A stretch of DNA of 64,000 bases, taken from assembly GCA_973895155.1 (NCBI GenBank), contig OZ316897.1, positions 10,044,001 to 10,108,000 on the forward strand, written 5' to 3'. The stretch comes from Marsupella aquatica. Taxonomy: Eukaryota > Marchantiophyta. This document shows, piece by piece, positions 11,942 to 22,767 of this stretch; within the stretch, counting starts at the first letter, position 1, and each line of letters begins with the position of its first letter. The notes under the pieces were generated by a model. The model did not search any database. It had not been told where the DNA came from and saw only the letters and a program-made list of their open reading frames with translations. The translations under genes and the position numbers were made by a program.

Positions 11942-13964
11942 TCATTGCCTCAAACTCTCCACTACGTACTCAGCATACAGATCCCTGGAAAACAAGAACC
12001 AAAGTGCTCTGTTGTAAATTGAAGGCAAGACTGAAATCCCGTGCCAATCCAGGGCTCCTCAAATCTCAACCAGAGAAAAGCAACTGGATACAGTGAATAA
12101 CATGATAGCCATTGCATTCATTTCCTGTAGAGTAAAGACAACGATGCCTTGCAGACAGCGGGAGAACATTACAAGGGAACAGAAATAAACAAAACAACAC
12201 AAAATAGTTACGGACATTGAGTGGCCAACAGCTGCAACAGCGTGTTCAGCTCCCAAAAACTCCTCGACTGCAACCTCTTTATTCTCTAGCTTCTTATCTG
12301 GTGATTTGTCAAGGCATCCACAGAGTTGTGCCTGTCATGTGTGCTCGCAGGTGATTGCATATGAAGACAAACCTTGTAGCTAGATATGAAAAGACATCTG
12401 GCAGAACCAATGACAACCTAAACCACCATATCAATGTTTAGAGGATACAATCTTCAAAAAACCGTCGAATTTCTGCAAGCCGATGTGGTGGTAGCTCCTT
12501 GATGTCCGTGTAGTGACGATATTCAGGGTCATCCGCGCACACGGCTATGATTTTGTCATCTTTCTCGCCCTGGGAAATATCCAAGCTACGAGGTCAGACC
12601 AAACCTCACGACATCGTTAAAGAAGGTAGCCTCCTACTGACTGTTAGGCCGTCATAAATTTTGGGGAAGGAGCTGGCATCCCTTGTACGCCAAGGAGAGT
12701 TCAAAATGGGGTCAGAGAATGTACCTGGTCGATCATGGGCATGAGCCCGATAGCCTTAGCACGGAGGAAGCAACCAGGAAGGACGGGTTCCTGTTTCATG
12801 GGCAATCAGGTTGTTCATTATCTTGAACTTTAAAGCATCAGTATCCCCGTAAACATGTTTTCAGCGTTTCAAACCACCATTACAGCAGAGAGACGTGGCC
12901 AACAACTTGCAAAAATGAGTAATATTTGAAGAGGGTGCAACAGATGTACGGTGTTCTCTCACGAAGGCAAAGACTACAAACCTGCATCAGGACCAACACG
13001 TCCAATGGGTCATTGTCTTCACAGAGGGTCCTTGGGATGAATCCATAGTTCTGAGGATAGACCACGGACGAGTACAACACCCGGTCGACCTGTAACAACG
13101 ATACAGGAAAATTAGCAACAAAGAAATGTACCAACGGCCAAAGATCCTCTGATAATTGCAATTCAAGTTCTCTGTCCTGGGCCATCTACATGTTTGCAAG
13201 TCAGATGCCATTCTTACCAATTTACTCAGAATACAGCCAGCTAGACTGCCAAAGGGTATAAACTGTCTACCTTGATCAGACCGCTGTTCTTGTCCAGCTC
13301 ATATTTCACCTTGCCTCCCTTGCCGATCTCTACAACCTGTGTGGAATCCATGAAATACACAGTGAATAGGAATTCCTCTCCAGTTTCGAATCTACCCACA
13401 ATTCTCACGAGAAGGCAACTCGGTGGTGTAGCCATCACCATTGCCATTTAGTGGCAAGAAAGTTACCACCTTAGATTAAATCCGATGCGGAAACCGACAA
13501 GCACATCGCATGATTAGGAAACAGAGGGACCAGTCGATCCAAGAACACAAGGACACTATCCACGATGCCAAATTCGTGCAGGATACGTGGAGGGTAGTGA
13601 TCCATTACCATGTTAAAGATCTTTGGTGCCTCAGGCCCTGTGCTCAGAATGCAACGAGTTAACTCGCGTTAGTAAGAGAAATCAGCATCCAAAGCTGCTG
13701 TTTTTTACTAATGGAGTCAAGAAAGAGATAATTATGTGCAATGGAGGACCGTGATCTCGAGTGGACCGAGTACCAGATCCACTTACCAATCTCCAGATCG
13801 TGCCATGGGTGTGCCGCAACAGATCGCTTACTCATTGATTCAAGAACTCCTTTATTCAGAACGGCTGTAGGACCGCGGGAAGTCTTGGCCGGCACCTTAG
13901 TGCTGCCGTTGGAAACAGGTTTCGAGACGGGAACCGAATCGATCTTGGCCACCTGGGTAGTCAT
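11942..13964 (-). CDS. PPA: Soluble inorganic pyrophosphatase, family I (eight exons, complete)
   Basis: Hydrolyses PPi to two phosphates with Mg2+ in the cytosol, pulling biosynthetic reactions forward. Exons rebuilt on the minus strand: 13964-13787, 13637-13609, 13336-13271, 13089-12982, 12790-12725, 12569-12449, 12297-12216, 11984-11942; total 693 nt, 230 residues, all joins in frame with GT-AG ends. Landmarks: [54 protein letters not shown], the metal-binding signature [44 protein letters not shown], and the end [13 protein letters not shown]. Catalytic Asp residues of DxDPxD are intact. The length suits plant cytosolic enzymes (210-230 residues) with a variable N-terminal extension of about 40 residues here. 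The Met codon before DLYAEY is split AT|G by the last intron, whose donor is GTCCGT. An upstream non-coding exon is likely but not located. Confidence 0.95.
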
Positions 13965-15719
13965 TGGTTTCCCTTTTATGTCCAGAAGCCAGTCAGCTCA
14001 GGAAAGAATTGGTCAAGATTAGGAAAGAATTGGTCGAGCTTGACAGACAATGCCTCGAACTTCAGGATCTTGGCTACTCTCCGGAGTAGCTGCAGTTATA
14101 TCAAACACATGAAGTTCGCAGCGAAACGCCTCAATACCAGATCTGCGAATCAACATGAGGCAGAAAGAAAATTAAAATGCGGGGAAGAATAAATGTCAGA
14201 ATCTCCATTTCGGGAAGAAAATGTGACCCTCTATAAATAGAAGTCAGTGCATCGGCAAAACACGCAGATCTTCCAACATGAGCGATTTTGAGGGGAATCC
14301 GCGCCACATGCACAGAGTAGACACGACAATTTGGACAATAGCGAAACAACAATAAAAGTACCATTTAAATCAACAAACCCCGACCGTTGTACTGGATGAA
14401 ACGACCCCTCATTTCAAATAGATCCCTACCTCACGACCTCTACCGATGGGATTTCTTAGCTCAATGAACGACCGGCTGACCTTAAACGAAAAATGTCATC
14501 TCCACATATCAATGGATTTTGGGCAGTGACACCTCAAGAGCGACTGACAATTAGCATTCTCTCTGCCATTCTCATCCGAACCAGATGAACGATGACCTTG
14601 AAGAAAGAAGACGAACTGGAGTATTCGGCGCTTCTTTACTAGAATGCAGGCAGATTAGAAAATCTTGGGACCTCTAAATTCACCTCAACAAAGAAACGTC
14701 ATATTCTTAAGTTATCAAGAGGCACACAAACGGACCAACCTGACTGCTCCACGACTTTGAAAAAACCAATTCCAACAACACAGACCTTAAGGAAAACTTC
14801 AGTGTGTTTATTCGAGGCAAAAAAAAACTTCGTTCCTTCTCCTCCATCAGGGAGCAAGATCCAAGAACCATAACGGTGAGAACATTTCACAGACCCAAAC
14901 ATAGACTTCTCAAAAAGAATAAGTGGCCTGCGACAGATCCCAAATGCGACTTGATCGACCACATGGCAGATCCACGTATTACAAACCTCAAGCTTTAATG
15001 AACTCACCTCATACGATTGCTCTGCTCCCCGAATAGACGACTACCAGCAGAGCAGACTGATCTTCAGCAAGTTATCAACGGCAACCACATCATCCACTTT
15101 CCAATGCAGTCTCCAACGACAATGAGTCGGGCAATTCAAGGCAAGGCAAACACACCTGGATCGATCGATTGATACTCCTCTCCCCAACGTGGTCACCACC
15201 GAATCCGAAGTCAACGACGGATCGACACTAACGAACATTCGCATCTGAATCGCAAAAAGCACATTCAACCTCAATCAACCCATCACTCAATCACTCACTC
15301 ATTCACTCCCTCACTCACTCACTCCGTCTCGACGTCCCCCAAAACGTGCATAATTTGGCGGCCAGCGAATTGCGGCTCCTCTCTCGCAAAATCAGTGTGT
15401 GAGTGAGTGATGAGTCCAGCGTGGATCCAGTGCTCCATAGACCGATTCGATTGCGAGGCGCTTTTTCGAATTTGGAGGGAGGGAGGGAGGGAGGAGTCTG
15501 TTGCTGCTGTCCTTACCCACTCAATCAATTGCCTCAATCAATTCCCTCAATCAATTCCCTCAATCAATTGCCTCAAGCAACTATTCAATCAATTGCCTCA
15601 ATCAACAATTGAAGTTGCTCGTGTGTTCGCCGTGGAACAAGTATGAAGGATTATTGCACGTATCTTGTGGACAGGCCACAAACACGGAAACTGACTACGT
15701 ATAAGGACGCGCGTGACAG
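13965..15719. other. 5' flank of the pyrophosphatase gene, simple repeats
   Basis: Expected promoter and leader of the minus-strand pyrophosphatase gene. It contains a (CACT/CATT)n run near 15286-15330 and a (GGGA)n run near 15474-15495. No second gene was found; the short plus-strand frames at 15403-15704 are produced by the simple repeats. Confidence 0.5.
15521..15606. repeat. 14-bp imperfect tandem repeat (CTCAATCAATTCCC type)
   Basis: CTCAATCAATTGCC, CTCAATCAATTCCC, CTCAATCAATTCCC, CTCAATCAATTGCC follow one another, then a degenerate stretch and another CTCAATCAA. The repeat keeps three frames open by chance because 14-bp units avoid stops. Confidence 0.8.
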
Positions 15720-18195
15720 TAGCATACTGCCATCAGAGCGCAATTAAAACATATTCCCAAAAAGAGAATCTGATTTCTAATACTCTTTGTTTTCTAATAC
15801 TCTTGGAGTGAGCCAAAAGAGAGAAAAAGATCTTAAAAGTGAAAAGCCTAAAAGCATCAACCATTTTAGTTGAGAAGTAGACAAAATACTTGATAGTAAA
15901 CAAGTGAAGGGAAAATGAGTGGAAACACTCACTACATGACACTGTAAGTTGAAAGCCGAAAGAATATATAGAAAGTGAATAAAAAAGGAATGAAAAGGAC
16001 ACGAAGTCCAAACTTTACGTTAAATGACAAAAGAGAAGATGATAATCAAAGAACTTTAGTATGATTCTGCTCAACTTTACACTCTGCATATATGACAAAA
16101 TTAACACAAGCCATCTCAAATTTTAGAGTACCAATCCAAGTTTTTGTTTTGCATGGATACTTGACAACACAACTTTAGCAATCTAAGATTAGAAGGTTAG
16201 TCTATTTGCATGGAGAACATAACTTTATCAATTTGCCAATTTGCAAAGATTAAAGAAATGTTCTCTTGCATTGAGCCTATGGGTAAACCTCCTTAACAAG
16301 TCATCTTCATTTGGAAACCAAGACTTGCAAGGACTCATCAAATAAAGTTAAAGATACTCTGATGGCAGTATGCGTGCATTGTTGGAGTATGAGTGATTTA
16401 TAGATGTTTTGCTCAAAAACAATTTTGCGCATAAACTCCCACCAAATATATTCATGATCAGTGAAGATTGGAAACAAACAAAAAACCGCATGAGTGCATT
16501 GCCAATACAAAAATTTGTCACTTTGCTCTCTTGTAGTGGGCGTAGTCAAATGGTAGTACAATATAGTCCAGAACCATGTATTATGACACTGCCTTGGTAC
16601 AGTATGGAATACACTAAGTTCAAAAAAGTACAAATCTTCTTCTTCAAAAACCTTTGGTGGGCCTTAATTTGGAGAGATATACTTAGTGGACCTCCGAACA
16701 CAACGTTTTTACTTAACAGACCAAAAGTTGCACACTCTCTCCTTGAGAGTGTACACAAAGTTTCAGATTCTCTCCCAATGGACCTACGGGCCCACTCCAT
16801 ACAACAATGTTCTTGTGAAACACTTTACCACACAGTTCAGGTTCACTGCAAACCTTGTGGACACGGTGGTTGGTTGGGTGTAGTAGGCTGACAATAATAC
16901 CATAGTGCATGGATTGCACAACCGCCATAGCCCCTGGCCGCAATGGAGCATTGTAGCATCGCAGCGCCATGGCTTCCCAGTTTTGTTGAATACAAAATGG
17001 CTATTGTATTCAAACTACAATTGAATGAGTTTGCGGCGGCATCAGAGCACACAAGCGCCGTTGTGCCCCGACCTCTTAGCTTTCCATAATACTGACATTG
17101 TCACTTTAGTATTTAAGATACAAATGAAATAGTTTACTACTGCATTGGAGCTTGCAGTACCTCACCCAACCTGCTTGCTTTATGAAGGCATTGTCCGTAC
17201 GCTATACATGTAGCAAGGTGATAAAGAGATAAATGACTATTTATTCCTTAACAACTTGATTTCGTTCCGGTTAGGAGTGGATAAGATCGAAAAGACCTAA
17301 TTAACACAATTTGAGAAGTTTACACCAACTTTCTTAGGTTGGAGAGATTTCTAATGATCTCCTTAACATAAGTGTTTAACCACAAACTCAAGTGGGTAAT
17401 CCTTAGGATTCACAGTGCAATAATAAAGTCTAGAATTAACAAAGATTGAAACTAGAGAGAGAGTAGATAGGAGTTTTCAAAGTGCAAGGGAATTGAATTT
17501 CTGACCATCACCACTCCTTCAATAAGGATTATGGCCTAATTTAAGATTCAGAAATCAACATTTTCTATGCTTTTTGATTTCTCGTAGCAACTCTTCTCCA
17601 TCTATTGAATTTAGAAGACAACAATGTAAATCAACCCGGGACACTTTTCTGGTCTTGTTAAGGACGGTACTAGGATACTCGAATTGGTTTACTTCTCCTA
17701 CAATCCTTAAGATTGCTTGTTTGAGTTTTGTGCAAATGTCAATTTCCTCTTTGGTGAATCTTCCAAATGTATTGATCACAAATCTCATTGATCTTTCAAT
17801 ATCATTAAGGCACACTCTAGCATTCATTGAACACTTCACAACAACTCAAGGGTTGCTAAACTTCTTCCTTTTACTCAACCATGGTAAAAAGAAGGGAAGA
17901 AAAGACATAGATTCCTTCAAAGGCAATGAGGAAATCAAAATGTATGTTTTCTCTCCTGGTTGACTTTGGGTTCTCCTCCTTTTGTACTAAAGTGGAGATT
18001 ATGAAAAGACAAGCCTCTTCAAAAACCCAAGTCTAAAGAAATATGTAAATAAAAAGTGAACTATCCTAGTCAAAAATGGAGTAGAGTCTCCAATGGATAC
18101 ATCAACAAAATACTGGAGTCTACTTACTCATATACTAGTCTATATAGCTATTTCTAAGTCTAAACTAATGTGGCTCTAACTTTCTAAATATAACT
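15720..18195. other. AT-rich region, 3' flank and possible LTR of gypsy element E1
   Basis: No gene supported. It lies directly downstream (minus-strand sense) of the third ORF of E1. A purine run read on the minus strand at 17983-17971 (AAAAGGAGGAGAA) is a polypurine-tract candidate, which would place a 3' LTR to its left. No paired LTR could be matched because the 5' end of E1 is missing, so LTR borders are not called. Frames at 16409-16891 and 17555-17963 show no family resemblance. Confidence 0.4.
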
Positions 18196-20082
18196 CTATT
18201 CTGGTCCTAGCTTTTGGGAAGGAACCTCCTCAGGGTTAGCCATGGCAAGGGGTTCTGGTCGAAGGAAAACTCCCTGCTGGCCAGTGGTAAAAGGGATGGA
18301 CGGGTCAGTATCCATGTTCTCCTGATGGGCACTTGGGTCATGAGAATAAGTGTAAGAATGGGAGTGGAAGTGTGTACTGGGAGTGGGGAAACCAGGAGGG
18401 TTGAGGGGTGATGAGGGGCCAGTGGAATAGACTCCTTCATGAGGACTAGGAGAGAAAGATCTGGTAGTAAAGGGAGGAATCTCAGTATCAGCTAATAGCT
18501 CCTCAGTAGTCAAGTCACTCATCTCCCTTAAGACTTCACAGGTCTTTGAGAGGCCTGTAAGTGCATCATCCACCTTGGTACTCACATCTACCACTAAATG
18601 GTTAATCTTGGAGAAAAGGATGGGTGTGGTGTTCTTGGCCAAATACTCATCATAAATTTGGGCCTTAAGAAGATCCAGAGAAGCTATCTTAGTCAAAGGC
18701 TCAATCAGATCCAAAGATTGAGTGATACTGAGTTGGAGAGTATGCTCAAGCTCATTCTTCTTCTTACTCCTTTCCAACTGCTGTTTGAGTTCAGATACCT
18801 TCTTCTTGAGGAACTCATTCTCCTTCTCTAACTTCCTCTTATCTGTGGCATCACTCATGGTGGAGATCTTCTCAAGAATCTGTCCTGGTTTTACTCCTAA
18901 CTTCTGAGAAATGTCAGTGATGGCCTTCTCCATCACAATGGTCTTCCTCTTCACCTTCTGGAATGTGTCTGAGATGATCTGGAAATCAGCTAGGGTGTCT
19001 AGGGAGGCATGGTCGGGTGCATCCAGAAATTCAGCCGGGTCGACGAAGGCCGGGTCGGAAAAGTCCGGGTCGAGGTTCCGGGCAGCAGATCGGGTCTTTC
19101 GAGGATTTGTCTCTGTTGGCTCCTCATCCTCACTGTCATCAGAGGTGGTCTGGGTGATATCTGGATCTGTCTCTCCATACTTGATGAAGTTGTACTTGGC
19201 CAATAGTAATTTCTTCTCCTCTCTGAACAAAACTCCTTCAAAGCTATATAGATGTACCAGGTAGCAGGAGAGGGGAGTAGGACTCTTGTTGGATAGGTTC
19301 TGTACCAACTTCCTTATCAAATCAAAGATAAGCTTAGCCCAGTTGACTTTTCTTTCTCCCTTGTAAGCAGCAACAATGGTAGAGCCAACTCCAACAGTAA
19401 CTCTTCTTGGCTTCTCAGGGTACAACAGGGGTAGCAGAAAGCTGAAGACTTGTCTCAGATCAGGATCCAAACACTTAGAAACATTGAACCCGTCCTTACT
19501 GTTGATGGCTCCTTTGAAGTAAGGGAGGATTAGATTGACAGCTCTCCCCACTGGACCTTCTCCTTCATCTTCCAATACAAAAGCTCCTGCAATCATCATC
19601 TGAGTCCATCGCTCAGGTCGGCCTCTGGAGGTATCCTTAAACTCAGCCGGATACTCCTTGGATCGGATCTCTCTGATCATATCTTCGCTCTGATAACTCC
19701 AGGGTAGCTCCATCAGAGACTCACAGCCCATCCTGAGCAAAGACTCCCTCAGTTTGACCTTCTCAGCTTCACTGTCCGGAATAGCTGGCCTCAGAATTTT
19801 CATGGCAACGGGGACCTCCTTTCTCTTCGATCGTCTCACAGGGGCTTTAACCGGAGTAGGTGCAGGTGATGTTGAGGTTGAATGCCCCTTAGAGACGCGA
19901 GAAGTGGACATTCTGGCTGGATCCGCCCCTTGCTCCATAGGATTTCTGGAAGCAGAAAATTGATTTCTGGTAAATGTTCTGCCTCCTCTACGGCAAGCTC
20001 TACAATGTTGCGACTTCAGAATGTTCAATCTCTTCGATGTCGACCACTGGTAGAAATGTCCGGGTCGACCTGGCCGCAGCAT
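18196..20082 (-). CDS. E1 third ORF (628 codons), unknown function, downstream of integrase
   Basis: An intact frame with no stops although the neighbouring pol has several. Parts: a basic N-terminus (residues 1-90); a globular region of about residues 90-310 with MGCESLMELPWSYQSEDMI, LLPLLYPEKPRRVTVGVGST and SNKSPTPLSCYLVHLYSF; an acidic linker (SEDEEPTETNPRKTRSAARN); a coiled coil at about residues 385-460 (KLEKENEFLKKKVSELKQQ); and a Pro/Ser/His-rich tail with no knuckle or membrane helix. No viral envelope feature (signal peptide, transmembrane segment) is visible. E2 carries a divergent homologue at the same place. Additional ORFs are known in Tat-lineage elements, some with a plant-transposon protein domain; I cannot confirm that domain by eye. 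Confidence 0.75.
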   Translation of the reverse strand: MLRPGRPGHFYQWSTSKRLNILKSQHCRACRRGGRTFTRNQFSASRNPMEQGADPARMSTSRVSKGHSTSTSPAPTPVKAPVRRSKRKEVPVAMKILRPAIPDSEAEKVKLRESLLRMGCESLMELPWSYQSEDMIREIRSKEYPAEFKDTSRGRPERWTQMMIAGAFVLEDEGEGPVGRAVNLILPYFKGAINSKDGFNVSKCLDPDLRQVFSFLLPLLYPEKPRRVTVGVGSTIVAAYKGERKVNWAKLIFDLIRKLVQNLSNKSPTPLSCYLVHLYSFEGVLFREEKKLLLAKYNFIKYGETDPDITQTTSDDSEDEEPTETNPRKTRSAARNLDPDFSDPAFVDPAEFLDAPDHASLDTLADFQIISDTFQKVKRKTIVMEKAITDISQKLGVKPGQILEKISTMSDATDKRKLEKENEFLKKKVSELKQQLERSKKKNELEHTLQLSITQSLDLIEPLTKIASLDLLKAQIYDEYLAKNTTPILFSKINHLVVDVSTKVDDALTGLSKTCEVLREMSDLTTEELLADTEIPPFTTRSFSPSPHEGVYSTGPSSPLNPPGFPTPSTHFHSHSYTYSHDPSAHQENMDTDPSIPFTTGQQGVFLRPEPLAMANPEEVPSQKLGPE

Positions 20083-20848
20083 TTCTGATCAACTGAAAAT
20101 CATTTCGGAAGAATTGCATCAAGATTTCGTCAACCACAATGCAGGGTCATCTAACGTGGAGAAAATCTGGACTCAATCGGGCCTGAAATGGTGATGTTCG
20201 GGTCGGCCTGGCCTCCCTTCTCACAACCGATGTATTCACGATCAAGATCTCAAACTTCCTGCCTTCACTTCCAGCGGTGGAGTAGGCATTCCCCTCACAA
20301 CGAATCAGTCAGTACCCTCATATCCAGGCTCTCATCATGCAATGCAAGATTGGTCCTATAATCCGGACCCAAGATCCTCTACCAAAATGGTAGAGCCTCC
20401 TCACTCTACTGCTTAAACAGCCTAATGCACTCGGGAGCTCAAAACCTACTAAGTTCGACTGTGAGAGGTGTGAGAGGCCGGATCGACTCTCCTTCCTTAT
20501 ATCCGGATTTGACTGTGGTCGTGCCTATGTTTGACTTATGGTTTTAAAAACTTTGGCAATGGACAGCTGTTGTTGAGTAGAGTCTTGGTATAAGCTTTAT
20601 ATCTCATTCCAGGCTTATAGTAAAAAGTTTCGGGTTCATATTCCTTCTCTAATATCAATCCGGGTTGACCTCAGATCAGTTTGAAAGTCTCATAACACTT
20701 CAAAGTAGTCTTCAGGTCTCTCTTCAGCCTTATTTGAGATCTTAAACGTAAAAATTCTAAAATTTATGGTTAGTTAACCCTTCTTTTATAAACATCCTTA
20801 TGTCACATAGCCCCCTCCTCAACTGGTGCAGCGCCCTCGCAAACCTCA
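20083..20848 (-). other. E1 spacer between integrase and third ORF
   Basis: Non-coding. Just past the integrase stop a minus-strand purine run GAGGAGGGGG (20820-20811) precedes TATGTGACATAAGG, which looks like a polypurine tract followed by TG. A block at 20351-20475 is closely similar to 32814-32934 of E2 (GGTCCGGATTATAGGACCA in sense), so the spacer is under family-level conservation or is recent. Confidence 0.6.
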
Positions 20849-22767
20849 TTAAGGTGGCATGTGATATTTCTTGACCCTAGAGCCATTTACCCTAGTAGGT
20901 AAATCTTCACCCTCTAAATCTGTTAACTGCAGTGATCCATTGGGAAAGACTTCTTTCACCAAGTATGGCCCTAACCACCGAGTATACAACTTCTCCGGGA
21001 AAACCATGTGCCGATTATCATATAATAAGACATAATTCCCTAATTCTATATCGACTTTCTTCATCTTCCGATTGTAACGAACAGTTCTCATTTGCTGTTG
21101 TTTATTTGTTTCGGTTAAGGCAAGGTATCTATCCTCTTCCAATTTTTCCAAAGCAGCAAGCCTGAGATCTTGACTGGTTTCGATATTTAATCTATTAATG
21201 GAACTAATTCGGTGGGTAGGAAGATCAAACTCAATGGACACAATACTTGCTGAGCCGTATACCAAGTAAAAAGGTGTGTGTTTAGTTGTGATCTTCTCTG
21301 CTGTCCGATATGCCCACAAGGCAGAATGGAGTTTTTGGTCCCAGTCAGTTTTGTGTGCGGACACAATCTTGGTTAAGATTCGCCCCATTAGCCCATTTGC
21401 CCTCTCCGTTAATCCATTTGCTTTGGGATTATAGGGAGTTGTTTTCCTGTGCTTGATTAAATATAAGTCAGTGATATGTTGAATAGTTTGGTTAAGAAAA
21501 TGCAAACCTCGATCGCTGACCAATTCCAATGGGCATCCGAACCGGGTGATGATGTCTTCAAATAGAAACTTGGCGGCTGTTGCTGCATCATTTTTCTTAG
21601 TCGCTCGAGCTTCAACCCATTTCGTGGTATAGTCGGTTGCTAAGATAATGTATCGAGCCCGTGTCCGAGCGGCAGCAGGTTGGATAGGGCCTATGAAGTC
21701 AATTCCCCATTTTTCGAAAGGTGCCAATGGTAGAATTGGGGTTAGTGGCCAATGAGAAGAGGAAGATGGTCTGCCATACCTTTGGCAAGGATCACAAGCT
21801 TTGATATACTGATAGGTGTCCCTATGCATAGTCGGCCACCAGTATCCGGCCGCTTGAATCTTCTTGACAGTGACATTCACTGCATAATGCCCTCCAGCTT
21901 CTTTGGTGTGCATTGCTGAAATAACTCCAGAGATTTCTTTGGTCTCTAGACATCGTTTCAGTTTCTGGTCAGGGGTGAGTTTATACAAGATCCCATTTTG
22001 CAAAGTGTAAGGGGAAATCTTGTGGATAAAAACAGCTTGTTGCTCAAGGCTGAGATTCTTAGGAAGTGTTCCTGTGAGCAAGGCTTGGACTATATCAAAG
22101 TATAAGGATTCAGATCCTTCTATATGCCATAGGTGCTCATTCGGAAATACATCTATCAAGGGAGTGGCACTTTCTGGACCGGGGAGTCTAGATAAATAAT
22201 CTGCATTTTCATGATGTTGGCCCGGTCTAACTACTACCTTAAAATCAAATTCTTGTAACAACAATACCCAACGAGCAATTCGTCCGGATAAATCTGGTTG
22301 GTTCACTAAGTACTTAAGAGAAGAGTGGTCGGTGTGGAAGATAGTTTTATACCCCAGGAGGTAATGCCTGAATTTTTTGCAAGAAAAAACCACTCCCAAG
22401 GCTTCTCATTCCGTTACTGAATAGTTCTTCTCTGCCGCATTCATTTGTCGGCTGGCATAATAAATAGGATGGTCCTTCTTATTGTCATCTTGTTGGCTTA
22501 GGACCGCTCCTATACAAAATGCTGACGCATCAATGTATACATGGAAATCTTTATTCCAATCAGGTGGAATTAAGATAGGTGCGGAAGTAAGTTTACTCTT
22601 GAGTTTCTCGAAGGCGTGTTGTCTCTCCTTTGTCCATTGGTATTCCACATCTTTCTTTAGCAATTGTGTTAAGGGCATGGCCAGATCTGCATAAAGGCGG
22701 ATGAACCTCCGGTAGTAACCTACATAACCCAAGAAACCTCAAAGCTCTCTAAGGTTAGTGGGCGGCT
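20849..22767 (-). pseudogene. E1 RNase H and integrase
   Basis: After the frameshift near 22770 the frame reads NLREL-stop-GFLGYVGYY, then RNase H (VYIDASAFCIGAVL, IFHTDHSSLKYL, ENADYLSRL), interrupted by TGA at 22741-22739 and 22408-22406. Integrase: zinc-binding HTKEAGGHY with CDPCQRYG, then the catalytic D, D, E in GIDFIGP, LVSDRGLHF and NPKANGLTERANG; all three are present. The C-terminus ends with RWLGPYLVKEVFPNGSLQL and a stop at 20849. Only one RNase H is seen, with no second archaeal-type RNase H. Confidence 0.9.

Noticed and set aside
12059-12256. 65-codon minus-strand frame as a separate hydrophobic small protein
   Set aside because: Its first part is pyrophosphatase exon 7 and the remainder is intron; the gene model with the AT|G split codon explains it.
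15403-15704. Several plus-strand frames rich in SINCLNQ
   Set aside because: Products of a 14-bp simple repeat read in three frames.
18196-20082. Third gypsy ORF as an envelope gene
   Set aside because: No signal peptide, transmembrane helix or glycoprotein-like Cys pattern visible; coiled coil and charged linkers argue against it.
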